From positions 1 through 64,000 of the forward strand of contig JACPPJ010000032.1 of assembly GCA_016191085.1 (NCBI GenBank): a stretch of DNA of 64,000 nt, written 5' to 3'. A model generated the notes under the pieces. The model was given only the letters and a program-made list of their open reading frames with translations, was not told where the DNA came from and did no database searches. Below are positions 26,185 to 36,177 of the stretch, one piece after another (position 1 is the first letter of the stretch; each line of letters begins with the position of its first letter). The position numbers and the translations under genes are program-made. The stretch is from Acidobacteriota bacterium. Its GTDB lineage: Bacteria > Acidobacteriota > Terriglobia > 2-12-FULL-54-10.

Positions 26185-26358
26185 ACGAGGATTCTCATCG
26201 TTGATCGAAGTTCTATGAGACTTGCCTCGTCACATCATCCCTAAAAGTGGCGAAACTTTCTGTGGCATTTCGGGTTAACCTGATAGGGCTGCAAATCTAT
26301 GCCTGTGCCGCGGCACGGTTGCAACGGCTTTGCAGCAGCGAATGCGTTCAGTGCTGTG

Positions 26359-29300
26359 ATGGTTAATCAAATGTTCAGAAGGTCATCTATCAGGTGCTGC
26401 GTATTGCTGTGCGTGACCGCGATTTTTCTTCCACCGATTTCGGCTCAGCTTTGGAAACCGTTGGAAAACGCGGCGACGAGCCGAATCGTCGCTCTTGCTG
26501 CGGATCCCCGGAACGATTCAACTATTTATCTTGCCGCTCCGGGCGGAGGAATTTGGAAGAGCCAAGACAGTGGCCTTTACCGCTGGCTGCCCGTCTTTGA
26601 CTCCTCTTACTCCGTGCAGGTTTGCTCGCTGGTGCTCGATCCGAGTTCCCCAGATGTAATTTACGCAGGCACGGGCGACGATCAGAGTCCTCGCCCGGCG
26701 CAGGGCGTGGCGCGATCTTCCGATGGGGGACAAACCTGGACGACATCGGTGCGCTTTACGAACAAGCCAGTTTGTGCGCTGGCCGTTGATCCGGCAAATG
26801 GCGCGCGTGTTCTCGCGGGATCATCCGAGGGGCTGTTTCTCTCTATGGACTCCGCCTCACATTGGCGCAAGGTCCTGAGCTATCCTGTGACAGCCGTGTC
26901 TTTCGACGGCGAAGGCAACATTTACGCCGGACAACTGGGTCCGGACAGGCCCGGCGCACGCGACAACGTCTTGCTCCGATCAGTGGACGGCGGACTGAAT
27001 TGGACAAGTATCTCTTTACCTGCATCGTTAACCGTCGGCAAGACGAATTGGGTCAGCATACTAGCTCGCAGTAACAGCCTATCTGTTGCAGTCTCTTATC
27101 AAGTCAACGAAAGTTCCGGGTCAGTGCTCGACTTTTACCGAAGCACAGATAGTGGAGCTATGTGGAATATGGTGCCTGAAATCGGCGCGGCTGCACCGCC
27201 GGCGAAAATTTTTGCCGACCCATCCGGGAATATCCTCCATGTTAGTGGGAAAACTTTGCTAGTTTCGCAAGATCAGGGAAATACCTGGAAAGCTATTGGG
27301 TCCGCAACCACCCAAATTCATGATGGCATCTTTACAGTCGGATTGCTCCTGCTAGCAGGCGAGAACGGCTTGGAATCGCTCTTGCCGGGACGGGAACCGA
27401 AGCCCACTGGAACGGTGCTGCCCTTCATTCCCCTAGGACGGTTCTTCGGTGTGGCATTGGATTCTTCGAACAGACCGTGGGCGGCCGGACCGGCGGGGGT
27501 TTTCGGCCCGAATAACCTAGGCGTATTCGGACAGCCGGCCGGAAGCTTGGCCGCGTCGACCACTGGATCGAATATCTATGCGGCCGGAAACAGCGCAGTC
27601 TTTGTATCGACGAATGGCGGTACTGCTTTTTCTTCGACTGCTGTCATCGCAGCCGGAGAATTGCGGGCCGCGTATCCGCCGCTCGTAATTGATCCGAATA
27701 ACGGCGCTATTGCATATGTTGCCGGTCAGCGCGTATACCGCACGGCTAATACCGGGACCTCATGGACAGCGCTCCCAATGTTTAATCCGGATTCGACGCA
27801 CGTCGTAATCGCGCTCGCCATTTCGCCAGTCTCACGGCAGACGCTCTACGTTGCGACTGCGTGTGTTCCGGAGCTGCTCGTCGGAATTTGCAGCAACTTC
27901 TCGATCATTTGGCGTTCGTCGAATTCTGGTCAAACATGGACGAGGATCTCGGCAGTTCCCGGACTGGTGAACCAGCTCAAAGGAGATCCTCTGCAAACGA
28001 ATACGGTGTATGCCGCAATTGGAGCATTTCCGGCTGGGGCCAGTACATCAGCCGGATATGCCCCAGGCGATCTGTTGCGGTCCACTGACGGTGGAGCGAG
28101 CTGGACTTCAGTCATGGGCAATCTACCGCGTGTTCCGATCAATAGCATCGCCATTGATCCCACCTCGGTACCCGTAGCGCCGGCGCCGATTCCCGGACCT
28201 GGCGGAGGTGGCATAATTTTTTTTCCACCGGGGCAGAATCCGCGACAGCAACCGGCGCAGACTATTTATGTAGGAACCGATCTAGGCGTGTTTGTTAGTT
28301 TTAATGCAGGGACACAGTGGACCGCCATCAATTCGGGGCTTCCACCAACGCCGATCACACAACTGGCATTGCGACAGCCGGGAGCCACTTTGATGGCAGC
28401 CACATTTGGTCGTGGCATCTACCAGGCTTCGGTCATGGGGCTGAGCGCCAGTTTGATTGCGAATCCGCTTTCTCTCAACCTCACGCTGTCTCAGAACGCC
28501 AGTAAGTCCAGCCCTGTTTTGCTGGCCAACGTTTCCTCTTCCGCGGCAAATTGGAAATTGACGTCGCTCGATTCGTGGTTAACCGTGCCCCAAACGGACG
28601 GCACACTGCAACCCGCCACATCTGCAGTTGTGCTTCCGACCGTTTCCGCTGCCGCGCTTGCAGTGGGAACGCACCTAGGCCGCTTGCAAATCGCGAACGG
28701 CACACTGGCGCAGAATATCGCGCTTACTCTGCAGGTCACCGTACCACCCGCGGCAATTACGATTTCCAGCGGGGACAACGCCTCAGCCGTAGTCGGGACT
28801 ACCATACCACCTCTGGTCGTCTCAGTCCTGGACGCAAACGGTGCGCCCGTTCCCGGGCTCCCGGTGAGCTTTGCGATCGCCAGTGGAGGAGGGTCGCTCG
28901 GCGGTACAACCAGCACCACTGATGCTGGTGGAAAAGCAAGCACCGTGCTGACGTTACCCAACAGTCCGGCGACTGTTCGGGTGACGGCGACATATGGCAG
29001 CCTTTCCACGACGTTTACGGCCACTGCGGCTTTGGTGGTTGCTCCCACTCTGATGGCGAACTCGGTTGTGAACGGCGTAACGTTCACCTTAGCCGCGCCA
29101 CCGTCGCCGGGTAGCATTATCTCGATTTTCGGCGAGAACCTGGCACAATCCAGCGCATATGCCGGAGACTATCCACTGCCCACCTCTCTACAGGGTACGC
29201 GGGTCTTGTTAGCTGCGCAGGGCAGTGAAATGGAAGTACCGTTGTTCTATGTTTCACCACGGCAGGTGAACGCTTTGGTGCCGACGGACACGCCAGCAGG

Positions 29301-29760
29301 AGCATACAAGTTGCGCGTAACGGTAAATTCCGTCCCCAGCAATTCGGTCGACGTTTCTATCGTCCCATTTTCTCCAGGTATTTTTACAACCGGTGGCGGC
29401 TCGGATCAGGGAATTTTCTTGAAAACGGATGGCTCTCTGGTAAGCGTCTCGAATGCTGCTTCCCCGGGTTCGGTGATCACGCTGTTCGCGACGGGTCTGG
29501 GTGCAGTGGATCCTCCTTTGGAGGCCGGAGCACCTGCATCTTTCGACGAACCCCTGAATCGTACCATCCAGATACCGCGGCTCTTTTTCGATCGCTTCGA
29601 GGGACAAGTGCTATATAGCGGATTGGCGCCTGGCTTCGCTGGAGTTTACCAGCTCAACGTCGTCGTGCCTGCTAACGTCGCGCCGGCAGCCAACGTCTCG
29701 GTGAGTCTCTCCATTGGAGGTGTCACCAGCAAGGGCGTTGCCGTTTCGGTTCAGCCATAG
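26359..29760 (+). CDS. Exported BNR/sortilin-like propeller protein with Ig-like and TIGR03437-type C-terminal domains
   Basis: A signal peptide (SSIRCCVLLCVTAIFLPPISAQ) is followed by a long beta-propeller (about 30-700). Its blades carry Asp-box-like SxDGGxTW motifs (RSSDGGQTWTTSV, STDSGAMWNMV, SSNSGQTWTRI, STDGGASWTSV) typical of BNR/VPS10-sortilin folds. A BACON-like stretch (LSLNLTLSQNASKSSPVLLA) follows, then a Big_1-like Ig domain (VVSVLDANGAPVPGLPVSFA), then the TIGR03437-type end (FYVSPRQVNALVP, FSPGIF, TGLGAV, YSGLAPGFAGVYQLNVVVP). Start is uncertain: ATG 26359 or 26371 fits the signal peptide, while 26299 would add 20 unlikely residues. No catalytic residues are obvious, so a binding or adhesive role is inferred. 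Confidence 0.85.
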   Translation: MVNQMFRRSSIRCCVLLCVTAIFLPPISAQLWKPLENAATSRIVALAADPRNDSTIYLAAPGGGIWKSQDSGLYRWLPVFDSSYSVQVCSLVLDPSSPDVIYAGTGDDQSPRPAQGVARSSDGGQTWTTSVRFTNKPVCALAVDPANGARVLAGSSEGLFLSMDSASHWRKVLSYPVTAVSFDGEGNIYAGQLGPDRPGARDNVLLRSVDGGLNWTSISLPASLTVGKTNWVSILARSNSLSVAVSYQVNESSGSVLDFYRSTDSGAMWNMVPEIGAAAPPAKIFADPSGNILHVSGKTLLVSQDQGNTWKAIGSATTQIHDGIFTVGLLLLAGENGLESLLPGREPKPTGTVLPFIPLGRFFGVALDSSNRPWAAGPAGVFGPNNLGVFGQPAGSLAASTTGSNIYAAGNSAVFVSTNGGTAFSSTAVIAAGELRAAYPPLVIDPNNGAIAYVAGQRVYRTANTGTSWTALPMFNPDSTHVVIALAISPVSRQTLYVATACVPELLVGICSNFSIIWRSSNSGQTWTRISAVPGLVNQLKGDPLQTNTVYAAIGAFPAGASTSAGYAPGDLLRSTDGGASWTSVMGNLPRVPINSIAIDPTSVPVAPAPIPGPGGGGIIFFPPGQNPRQQPAQTIYVGTDLGVFVSFNAGTQWTAINSGLPPTPITQLALRQPGATLMAATFGRGIYQASVMGLSASLIANPLSLNLTLSQNASKSSPVLLANVSSSAANWKLTSLDSWLTVPQTDGTLQPATSAVVLPTVSAAALAVGTHLGRLQIANGTLAQNIALTLQVTVPPAAITISSGDNASAVVGTTIPPLVVSVLDANGAPVPGLPVSFAIASGGGSLGGTTSTTDAGGKASTVLTLPNSPATVRVTATYGSLSTTFTATAALVVAPTLMANSVVNGVTFTLAAPPSPGSIISIFGENLAQSSAYAGDYPLPTSLQGTRVLLAAQGSEMEVPLFYVSPRQVNALVPTDTPAGAYKLRVTVNSVPSNSVDVSIVPFSPGIFTTGGGSDQGIFLKTDGSLVSVSNAASPGSVITLFATGLGAVDPPLEAGAPASFDEPLNRTIQIPRLFFDRFEGQVLYSGLAPGFAGVYQLNVVVPANVAPAANVSVSLSIGGVTSKGVAVSVQP

Positions 29761-29816
29761 CTATCCGCAGTGTTTACCCGCAAGTCTAGGTCCGCGTGAG
29801 GTTTACGACATTAATG

Positions 29817-29822
29817 TATAAT
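29817..29822 (+). promoter_or_regulatory. -10 box (TATAAT) before the exported protein at 29907
   Basis: The TATAAT lies 85 bases upstream of ATG 29907. Transcription from it would begin after the longer alternative start at 29796, which supports the shorter protein. Confidence 0.45.
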
Positions 29823-29906
29823 GTGCAAAGCTTTCCGACTCCTGCACCTCCTCGCGCCTACTCTCGCGAAAGCAAACACAGAACAAGAACGGGGTATTTT
29901 TCCGTC

Positions 29907-32447
29907 ATGAAAAACGTACGAGTGCTCCTGCGAACTGCGCTTACGGTATCAGCGATTTTGACCTGCACGACTGCCGGTTTCAGCCAGGCAACCTGTACTG
30001 TCAGTACAGCCGCGCCACTGGTTCGCTCTCAAGGATTGACAGAGCAGATCGGCACCATTCTATTTACCAACTGCGCGGGCTCGATTCCGCCTGGAGGCGC
30101 CACCGTGGCTGTGAGTATTCAACCGGCAACGGCGCTCATTACGAATAGCCCTGCAGCCGGGTTTGTACCGACGGCAGTGATCTCCACAACAACGGGTGGA
30201 GTCACCAGCGTAGCAGCGGTGGTCAGCGGTGCGGTCAGTTCAAACACCGCAACCTTTGGTATTCCAGCAACAGCGGCCGGGGCGACGCTAGCGTCTATTC
30301 AGATTGGAGCCGTGCCCGGATTGCCGGCGACGGTTCCGATCCGCGTGAACGCATTTGCATCGGGTGTTTCGTTTCCAAATCAGGTCACCGCGTTGCTTTC
30401 GTCCTCGCCGAGCGGCGCATTGGCGGTTGATCGATCCGTTGTCTCTGTCGCGTTTCCACTGCCAGGAGTAACAGTGTCGTTTGCGCCGGGAGCAAGTATC
30501 TTCCAGGGGACTGCCCCTGCTCTTGCCGGTGTGCCCCAGACAGCAGCCTTTGTTGCCGGCGCCCTTCCAGCTTTTACGGCGACTGACACCACCACTTCGC
30601 AGGCCGTTGGCGCAAGCTCGATACCCATAGCTGTAGTTACGGAAGGCTTTGCGTCGGCGTTACTCGTAGCTGGCACGCCGCCAGCGGGCAACGGTGAAGG
30701 GTCAGACACGTCTGGCATCGGAACCCGCGTACTGATCCGACTAAATAATCTACCCGCAAACGTCGCCGTCTACGCACCACAGCTAATCACCACCACCACG
30801 GCCGGTGGAGCTCTCACGCTTGCTCTCGTAACCGGCGCTGATTCGAACGGCGCCGGCGGCTCGATATTGGCGGGCAGTGCGGCGACGGCGAGCTTGATTA
30901 GCGGTACCACGGTGACGTACGAAACTGTTGCGAGCAGCCTCCTACTGATCGAGCGAGCGGACATCCCGCTTGGCTTGTTCACGACGGGCATTCCAACCTC
31001 GACAACGATGACGATGACGGTTTTCGTGGCACCGGTCAGCTCGATAGCTACTGCTGTGGCAACGACTACTGCACCGATCCCCCGTTTTGCTGATGTCGCG
31101 GCACCGCAGTCCGTAGCACCGGGACCACCCACTATTGCAATCAGCAGCAACACTTTAGGTTTCACAGTCCCCTTTGGCGCCAGTCCCTCGCCGCAAACCT
31201 TGCGTATCACTAATGCGGGTGGCGGTGTTCTTAACTGGACGGCGGCCATTAGCTCTATTACCGGTGGCAACTGGTTGACGCTTTCGCCTACCAGCGGAGC
31301 GGCGGATACCAACATATCGATATCGGTCAACAGTTCCTCTTTGGCTGTTGGAACCTACAGTGCCACAGTTCTGTTCTCTGTGCAGGGAGCCACGAACACG
31401 CCGCTTCCCTTGACCGTGACCGTGAATGTCACTTCTACCTCGCTTTTTGTGACATCTTCCTCACTTAATTTCAGCAGCCTTTCCGGTTCTAATCCGCCGG
31501 CCCAGCAGGTGGGAATCTTGAGTGGCGGAGGAGTTTTGAGCTGGATCGCGTCGGTCAGTTCTGGCGTTGGAAACTGGTTGTCGATCTTGCCGAATGCTGG
31601 CACGACTCCTTCATCAGCTTTAGTCATGGTAAATACTGCCGGATTATCGCCGGGCACCTACCAGGGCGTCATTTCTATATCGGCTACGGGAGCATCCAAT
31701 ACGCAGAACGTGATAGTGACCCTGACGCTCGGCGCACCGGCTCCGGTCGTGGTGCCGAACGGTGTGCTGAATGGGGCGAGCTTCTCCAGGGAGGCAGTAA
31801 TTAGTCCGGGCTCATTAGTGTCCCTTTTCGGAACCGATCTGGCGACAACGACCGCGTCAATATCGACTCCGGGAGCGCCCTTGACTCTCGGCGGGACACA
31901 AGTCCTGATCAACGAATCTCCGGCTCCGTTGCTTTATGTGTCTCCCAGCCAGATTAATTTCCAGCTCCCGCCGGGAACGCAGGGACCAATTGTGCAAGTT
32001 GTTGTGGTCTCAAACGGCGTTCGTGGCACTGCGGCCACAGCGACCGTTGCTTCTACTGCACCGGGAATCTTTACGTCGTCTCCAGGCGGAATTGGCCAGG
32101 GGGCGGTTCTCAATCAGGATTCTTCCCTAAATTCTCCGCAGAACCCCGCGCAGGCCGGATCTATTGTCCAGATCTTTGCCACCGGGCTGGGCGCTACTAA
32201 TCCGCCCGCCGTTTCGGGCCAACCGGCAGGAATATCGCCGTTGAGCGAAACCGTGGTCACGCCGGTAGTGCTGATCGGAGGAGTTCAGGCGGAGGTGACT
32301 TACTCCGGCTTAGCGCCGACTACCGTGGGAGTGTATCAGATAAACGCTCGCATTCCGGCCGGGATGGCCGCGGGCAGCGCGGTGCCACTGCAGGTTCGAG
32401 TTGGTTCGGATGTCGCGAGCAATGTGGTTACACTCGCGGTACGCTAA
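29907..32447 (+). CDS. Large exported protein: shared N-terminal module, two BACON-like repeats, TIGR03437-type end
   Basis: The 846-residue product starts with a signal peptide (LLRTALTVSAILTCTTAGFSQ). Residues 27 to about 395 are the same undescribed module as in the protein at 19703 (APLVRSQGLTEQIGTILFT, VSIQPATALITNSP, FASGVSFPNQ, GADSNGAGGS, ending PIPRF). Two BACON-like Ig repeats follow (about 405-505: LRITNAGGGVLNWTA and NWLTLSPTSGAA; about 510-607: VGILSGGGVLSWIAS and NWLSILPNAG). The last 235 residues are the Solibacter-type module (YVSPSQINFQLP, TAPGIF, TGLGATNPP, YSGLAPTTVGVYQINARIP). ATG 29907 is chosen from the signal peptide and the upstream -10 box. The gene is convergent with the next. 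Confidence 0.87.
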   Translation: MKNVRVLLRTALTVSAILTCTTAGFSQATCTVSTAAPLVRSQGLTEQIGTILFTNCAGSIPPGGATVAVSIQPATALITNSPAAGFVPTAVISTTTGGVTSVAAVVSGAVSSNTATFGIPATAAGATLASIQIGAVPGLPATVPIRVNAFASGVSFPNQVTALLSSSPSGALAVDRSVVSVAFPLPGVTVSFAPGASIFQGTAPALAGVPQTAAFVAGALPAFTATDTTTSQAVGASSIPIAVVTEGFASALLVAGTPPAGNGEGSDTSGIGTRVLIRLNNLPANVAVYAPQLITTTTAGGALTLALVTGADSNGAGGSILAGSAATASLISGTTVTYETVASSLLLIERADIPLGLFTTGIPTSTTMTMTVFVAPVSSIATAVATTTAPIPRFADVAAPQSVAPGPPTIAISSNTLGFTVPFGASPSPQTLRITNAGGGVLNWTAAISSITGGNWLTLSPTSGAADTNISISVNSSSLAVGTYSATVLFSVQGATNTPLPLTVTVNVTSTSLFVTSSSLNFSSLSGSNPPAQQVGILSGGGVLSWIASVSSGVGNWLSILPNAGTTPSSALVMVNTAGLSPGTYQGVISISATGASNTQNVIVTLTLGAPAPVVVPNGVLNGASFSREAVISPGSLVSLFGTDLATTTASISTPGAPLTLGGTQVLINESPAPLLYVSPSQINFQLPPGTQGPIVQVVVVSNGVRGTAATATVASTAPGIFTSSPGGIGQGAVLNQDSSLNSPQNPAQAGSIVQIFATGLGATNPPAVSGQPAGISPLSETVVTPVVLIGGVQAEVTYSGLAPTTVGVYQINARIPAGMAAGSAVPLQVRVGSDVASNVVTLAVR

Positions 32448-32552
32448 AGTGCGGTTGTGACAAATAGTCGGTAGACTGGTTTGGCCACTGGCTGCAGCTG
32501 GCATTGTTGCGTCGGTGGGGTAAGTCTTTACGATGGGCGACGCGCGTCGAAG

Positions 32553-35444
32553 TCAAGGAGTAACGTTCATATACGTGGTGTTGCTAGTCGTACCGCCCAT
32601 CTCCAGGACCACGGACACTCTTCCGTTCAATCCGGAGGGGACAACGAAGTTCACCTGGTACACACCGATCATGCCGGGTGCCAGTCCAGAAAAAAGGACG
32701 GTTGCCTGAACGCCTCCCACTCGCAAAACCGGCAGTGTATTGGTCGTCGAGAGAGTGGAAGATGCCGCCGGGTAGCCGCTCGCCACGGTAGGAGTCACAG
32801 CGCCCAATCCGCTGGCATATACGACTAGCTCCTCGCCTGCGCGTCCGGGGGAAGCATCTGAGACGCGGATATTGCCGGAGTGGAACACGTTTCCATCCGC
32901 TCCAGTCTGAAAAATTCCTGGACTGACGTCACTTCGCCTAAGTCGTACTGTTGCCTGACCTTGAGCATTGGCGAGCGTTACCTCTGCGAGCGGTCCGGAA
33001 GTTCCGTAGGGCACCAAAAAATTCACTTGCGTCGGGGAGACAGAAAACAGCGGTGCAGGAGCACCGTTTACCGTCACCGTGGTGTTAGTCAGAGAAACCG
33101 GCAGGGGAAACGGAGTAGCGGGAGTTGCGATTGTGGACGCTAGGTTGCCCCCCGAAAGCACAGCGGACATTCCCGGGGACAGAGGCGCCGGATTAAAACT
33201 TGCCGAGTTGACCAGCGCACCCAGATATGGAACGTTTAGTGAAGTGGCCAAAGCGAAGGCACCGCGTCCGTGGGTTGCGGCGACCAGCAGGCCGGTAGTA
33301 GAGTTCTGCGAAAGCCCTAGCACGATCGCGTTTGGCAGGCCCTGGTTTAAAGGAGTCCACGAGCCATCTGGCGCCAGCACGAAAACGCCGATGTCCGTTC
33401 CCAGGTACACTCGATCCGGAGAATGTGTGTCTATCAAAACGCAATTCACAGGGATATCGGGCAAGTTGGAACTCACGTCCTGCCAACTCACGCCGCTGTT
33501 TTCCGTCCGGAAAACATGACCGCTCCCGAAACCGGATACGCTTACATAAGCAAATTGTGGAAGCTGCGGATGGATCGCAATAGAAGTGACGAAGCGATTA
33601 GGCAGAGCCGCCGTGGGTGCCCAATTCCTGCCATTGTCATTTGAAACTTTCACCAACCCGTCGCTTGTGCCCGCATAGAGCACCTGAGGAGTACTGGACG
33701 AAACAGCCAAGGCACTGATCGTGGCGGAGCGTCCTCCCGTAAGGTCTCCGGATACGGGGAACCAATGGTCTCCTCGATCGCCGGTGGTCCAGACTCGTTG
33801 TGTGCCGAAATACAAGACGCTCTGGCCCGGTACCACGACTAAGGGAGGATAAAACTGCACCCGGTCTGTGGGATCGATGGTTTGCTTCAACAGTGGCCAG
33901 GTCTGGCCGCCATCATCAGATCGAAATATGTCAAAATAGTGGCCAGTCGTGTAGAGCGTCTGAGGACTCATGCTATCGTAGAATGCGGTGCCTGCATCGC
34001 CAAGCCGCCCCTGATCCCAGGCAAAGCCGCCTCCGTAGAGAATCGTGCCATGGTCTTGCGTCGCGCCGACCGACAGATTTGGATTGGTCGGATGCAAGCC
34101 GACATTCTGGAATTGTGTGATGGCGAGCGTCTGGTTCAGGCTCGCAAATCTCTGGCCGCCGTCAGAAGACTTCCAAACACCGCTGTTATTGATCAGATAG
34201 AACGTCTGCGGCTCCGACGGATCGAAGACGACATCATGCTGGCCCTCTGCAATCAGCAGATTTCTCCAACTATTTCCGCCGTCGCTTGTTTTCCACAAAT
34301 CCGAAGCGCCTGCATAAATGACTGCTGGATTCTGCGGGTCAACCTTCACTGTCAAATTGAATAGGCCAACTGCAAAGGGACCTTCCATAAGTGCTTCAGG
34401 AGGAAAACTTGAGATGTTGGTCCAAGTGTTTCCTCCATCGCGCGTCCGATAAAGCCCGTTCAGAGTGAAATCGTTTGAACGCGCAATCAGCGCGTATACG
34501 GTAGAGGGCGAGTTGCGATCTACGGCCAATGCAATCCGGCCAATGGTCTCTTGAGCCGGAAGACCTCCAGCCAGCCGGGTCCACGTTTGCCCGCCGTCAC
34601 TGGTTCTGTAGATGCCATTTTCAGAGCTGCCGAAAGCGTTTCCGACTGCTGCGTAAGCCACGTTGCTGTCTACCGGGTTCAAGACGAAACCGGTGATTAC
34701 GCCAAGCAGGACCGTACGAAAACTTTGACCACCATCGGAAGATTTCCATAGAGCTGTGGAGCGCCCGATGAACAAGGTACCCTGATTTTGTTTGTCAAAT
34801 ACAATCAAAGATGTCGCAGAAGATAGAAAAGTATCGGAGGCCACGCGATTCCAGGTGGCGCCCCCATCCGGAGACCTGTAAACGCCAGCGCCATAATAAC
34901 AATCACGGCAAAAGTTCAGCTCACCGGTTCCGTACCAGACTTCACCGGAGAAAGGGTCCACCGCCACCGCACCGGAGGCGAGAGACGGAAGGTTGTCGGT
35001 CAACGGCACCCACCCCAAGCCACGATTAGAAGATTTCCACACGCCCCCGCCAGCGGCTGCCAAATACACGAAAGAGGGATTAGTAGGATCGACCGCCAAA
35101 CTGGTGACACGACCGCTAACCAGACCACGTGTCGGCGAGTTGATTACGGTTGGACCAATGCTCACCCACTGATTATCAAGCGCAGCGGCGCTTCCGTCAT
35201 CATCCTGACTCCGAAAGCCCCTGCTACGGAGCATCGATTCTCGTTGGGAGATTGCTTTCAACAATCCGTCATCGGGAATACGGCCCAATCCGTAGCTTCG
35301 GCGGCTGTAAAACGAATCTTGTGAGGGAAACCATCCAAGCGACGGCGACACGGTCTGAGAGAGCGCTAGATGTGGCAGCGACCAAGCCAAGGCACAGAGC
35401 GCGATCCTCCCCAATCGCCGGACCGAAGGAAAACAGAACTTCAT
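32553..35444 (-). CDS. Exported BNR/VPS10-sortilin-like propeller protein with TIGR03437-type C-terminal domain
   Basis: The 963-residue protein has a signal peptide (LGRIALCALAWSLPHLALSQ). A long propeller (about 90-730) follows, with many repeated Asp-box blades: WKSSNRGLGWVPL, RSPDGGATWNRV, KSSDGGQSFRTV, RTSDGGQTWTRL, RTRDGGNTWTNI, KTSDGGNSWRNL, RSDDGGQTWPLL. Spacing and linker strands (VDPxNPxxVYA) resemble the two-propeller layout of sortilin/VPS10-like bacterial proteins and xyloglucanase folds. The catalytic Asp of GH74 enzymes cannot be assigned with confidence. The last 230 residues are the Solibacter module (FSVSPTQVNFLVPYG, VSPGIF, SGLGAV, FSGLAPGMIGVYQVNFVVP). It converges on the gene at 29907. 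Confidence 0.87.
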   Translation of the reverse strand: MKFCFPSVRRLGRIALCALAWSLPHLALSQTVSPSLGWFPSQDSFYSRRSYGLGRIPDDGLLKAISQRESMLRSRGFRSQDDDGSAAALDNQWVSIGPTVINSPTRGLVSGRVTSLAVDPTNPSFVYLAAAGGGVWKSSNRGLGWVPLTDNLPSLASGAVAVDPFSGEVWYGTGELNFCRDCYYGAGVYRSPDGGATWNRVASDTFLSSATSLIVFDKQNQGTLFIGRSTALWKSSDGGQSFRTVLLGVITGFVLNPVDSNVAYAAVGNAFGSSENGIYRTSDGGQTWTRLAGGLPAQETIGRIALAVDRNSPSTVYALIARSNDFTLNGLYRTRDGGNTWTNISSFPPEALMEGPFAVGLFNLTVKVDPQNPAVIYAGASDLWKTSDGGNSWRNLLIAEGQHDVVFDPSEPQTFYLINNSGVWKSSDGGQRFASLNQTLAITQFQNVGLHPTNPNLSVGATQDHGTILYGGGFAWDQGRLGDAGTAFYDSMSPQTLYTTGHYFDIFRSDDGGQTWPLLKQTIDPTDRVQFYPPLVVVPGQSVLYFGTQRVWTTGDRGDHWFPVSGDLTGGRSATISALAVSSSTPQVLYAGTSDGLVKVSNDNGRNWAPTAALPNRFVTSIAIHPQLPQFAYVSVSGFGSGHVFRTENSGVSWQDVSSNLPDIPVNCVLIDTHSPDRVYLGTDIGVFVLAPDGSWTPLNQGLPNAIVLGLSQNSTTGLLVAATHGRGAFALATSLNVPYLGALVNSASFNPAPLSPGMSAVLSGGNLASTIATPATPFPLPVSLTNTTVTVNGAPAPLFSVSPTQVNFLVPYGTSGPLAEVTLANAQGQATVRLRRSDVSPGIFQTGADGNVFHSGNIRVSDASPGRAGEELVVYASGLGAVTPTVASGYPAASSTLSTTNTLPVLRVGGVQATVLFSGLAPGMIGVYQVNFVVPSGLNGRVSVVLEMGGTTSNTTYMNVTP

Positions 35445-35621
35445 ACCATTATGACCTTTTGGTGGGGGGGAGCTTTGCTCGAAGCTCCTGCTCTCTAGAT
35501 GCGGATGGGAAGACTATAGCTGGAGCAGAATAAATTAGCAAGTAGGATAATACCAGACCTTATCTCATCTGGTACGACGCGGCCCGTACGTCGCGGGACC
35601 TCCGATTTCCCTCGCCGGGGA

Positions 35622-36152
35622 TCATTCCATAATATCGTTGGCATTGGCGAGGAGTTCGGCTTTTAACCGCGTACTCTTCTCCTCGACAGCCTGAGCCAGT
35701 TCTTCCTTGTATTTAGCCAATCGGCCGCTGAGCGCGGCGTCGGCGGTGGCGATGATCTGCGCACAAAAGATTCCAGCGTTTACCGCGCCCGCTTTGCCGA
35801 TGGCCATGACTCCGACCGGAACGCCCCCGGGCATCTGTACCGCCGCCAGCAATGCATCCATTCCGCCGAGTGAAGAGTTGGCGATCGGTACTGCAATAAC
35901 GGGCAACGTAGTTTCAGCCGCGATTACGCCGGCAAGATGAAACGCGCCACCGGCTCCTGCGACAATCGCTTTAATACCGCGGCCGGCAGCTTTGCGCGCG
36001 TAGGCAGCGGTGCGGGCCGGCGAACGGTGCGCGCTGGATATCTCCATCTCGTATGGAACTTGCAGCTTCTCGAGCATGCGTGCCGTTTCCGTCATAATCG
36101 GCAAATCGGAGTCGCTGCCCATCACAATTGAAACCAGTGGTTTGTCGCTCAT
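35622..36152 (-). CDS. purE: N5-carboxyaminoimidazole ribonucleotide mutase PurE
   Basis: Class I PurE moves the carboxyl group of N5-CAIR to C4 of the imidazole in purine synthesis. The 176-residue product has the N-terminal VSIVMGSDSDLPIM, the active-site SAHRSPARTAAYARKA, GAGGAFHLAGVIAAETTLPV and the closing GKAGAVNAGIFCAQI. I start it at ATG 36152 (MSDKPLV), although ATG 36161 is nine bases upstream and equally possible. A start at 36215 would overlap purD. Neither start has a strong ribosome-binding site, which suggests coupling to purD just upstream. The usual partner purK is not in the window. Confidence 0.95.
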   Translation of the reverse strand: MSDKPLVSIVMGSDSDLPIMTETARMLEKLQVPYEMEISSAHRSPARTAAYARKAAGRGIKAIVAGAGGAFHLAGVIAAETTLPVIAVPIANSSLGGMDALLAAVQMPGGVPVGVMAIGKAGAVNAGIFCAQIIATADAALSGRLAKYKEELAQAVEEKSTRLKAELLANANDIME

Positions 36153-36177
36153 CGCTTTCATCGCTGTTGACAGTAGA

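Noticed and set aside
26299-26358. Longer N-terminus for the BNR protein
   Set aside because: It would put 20 residues before a good signal peptide; the weak AGGG upstream is not enough support.
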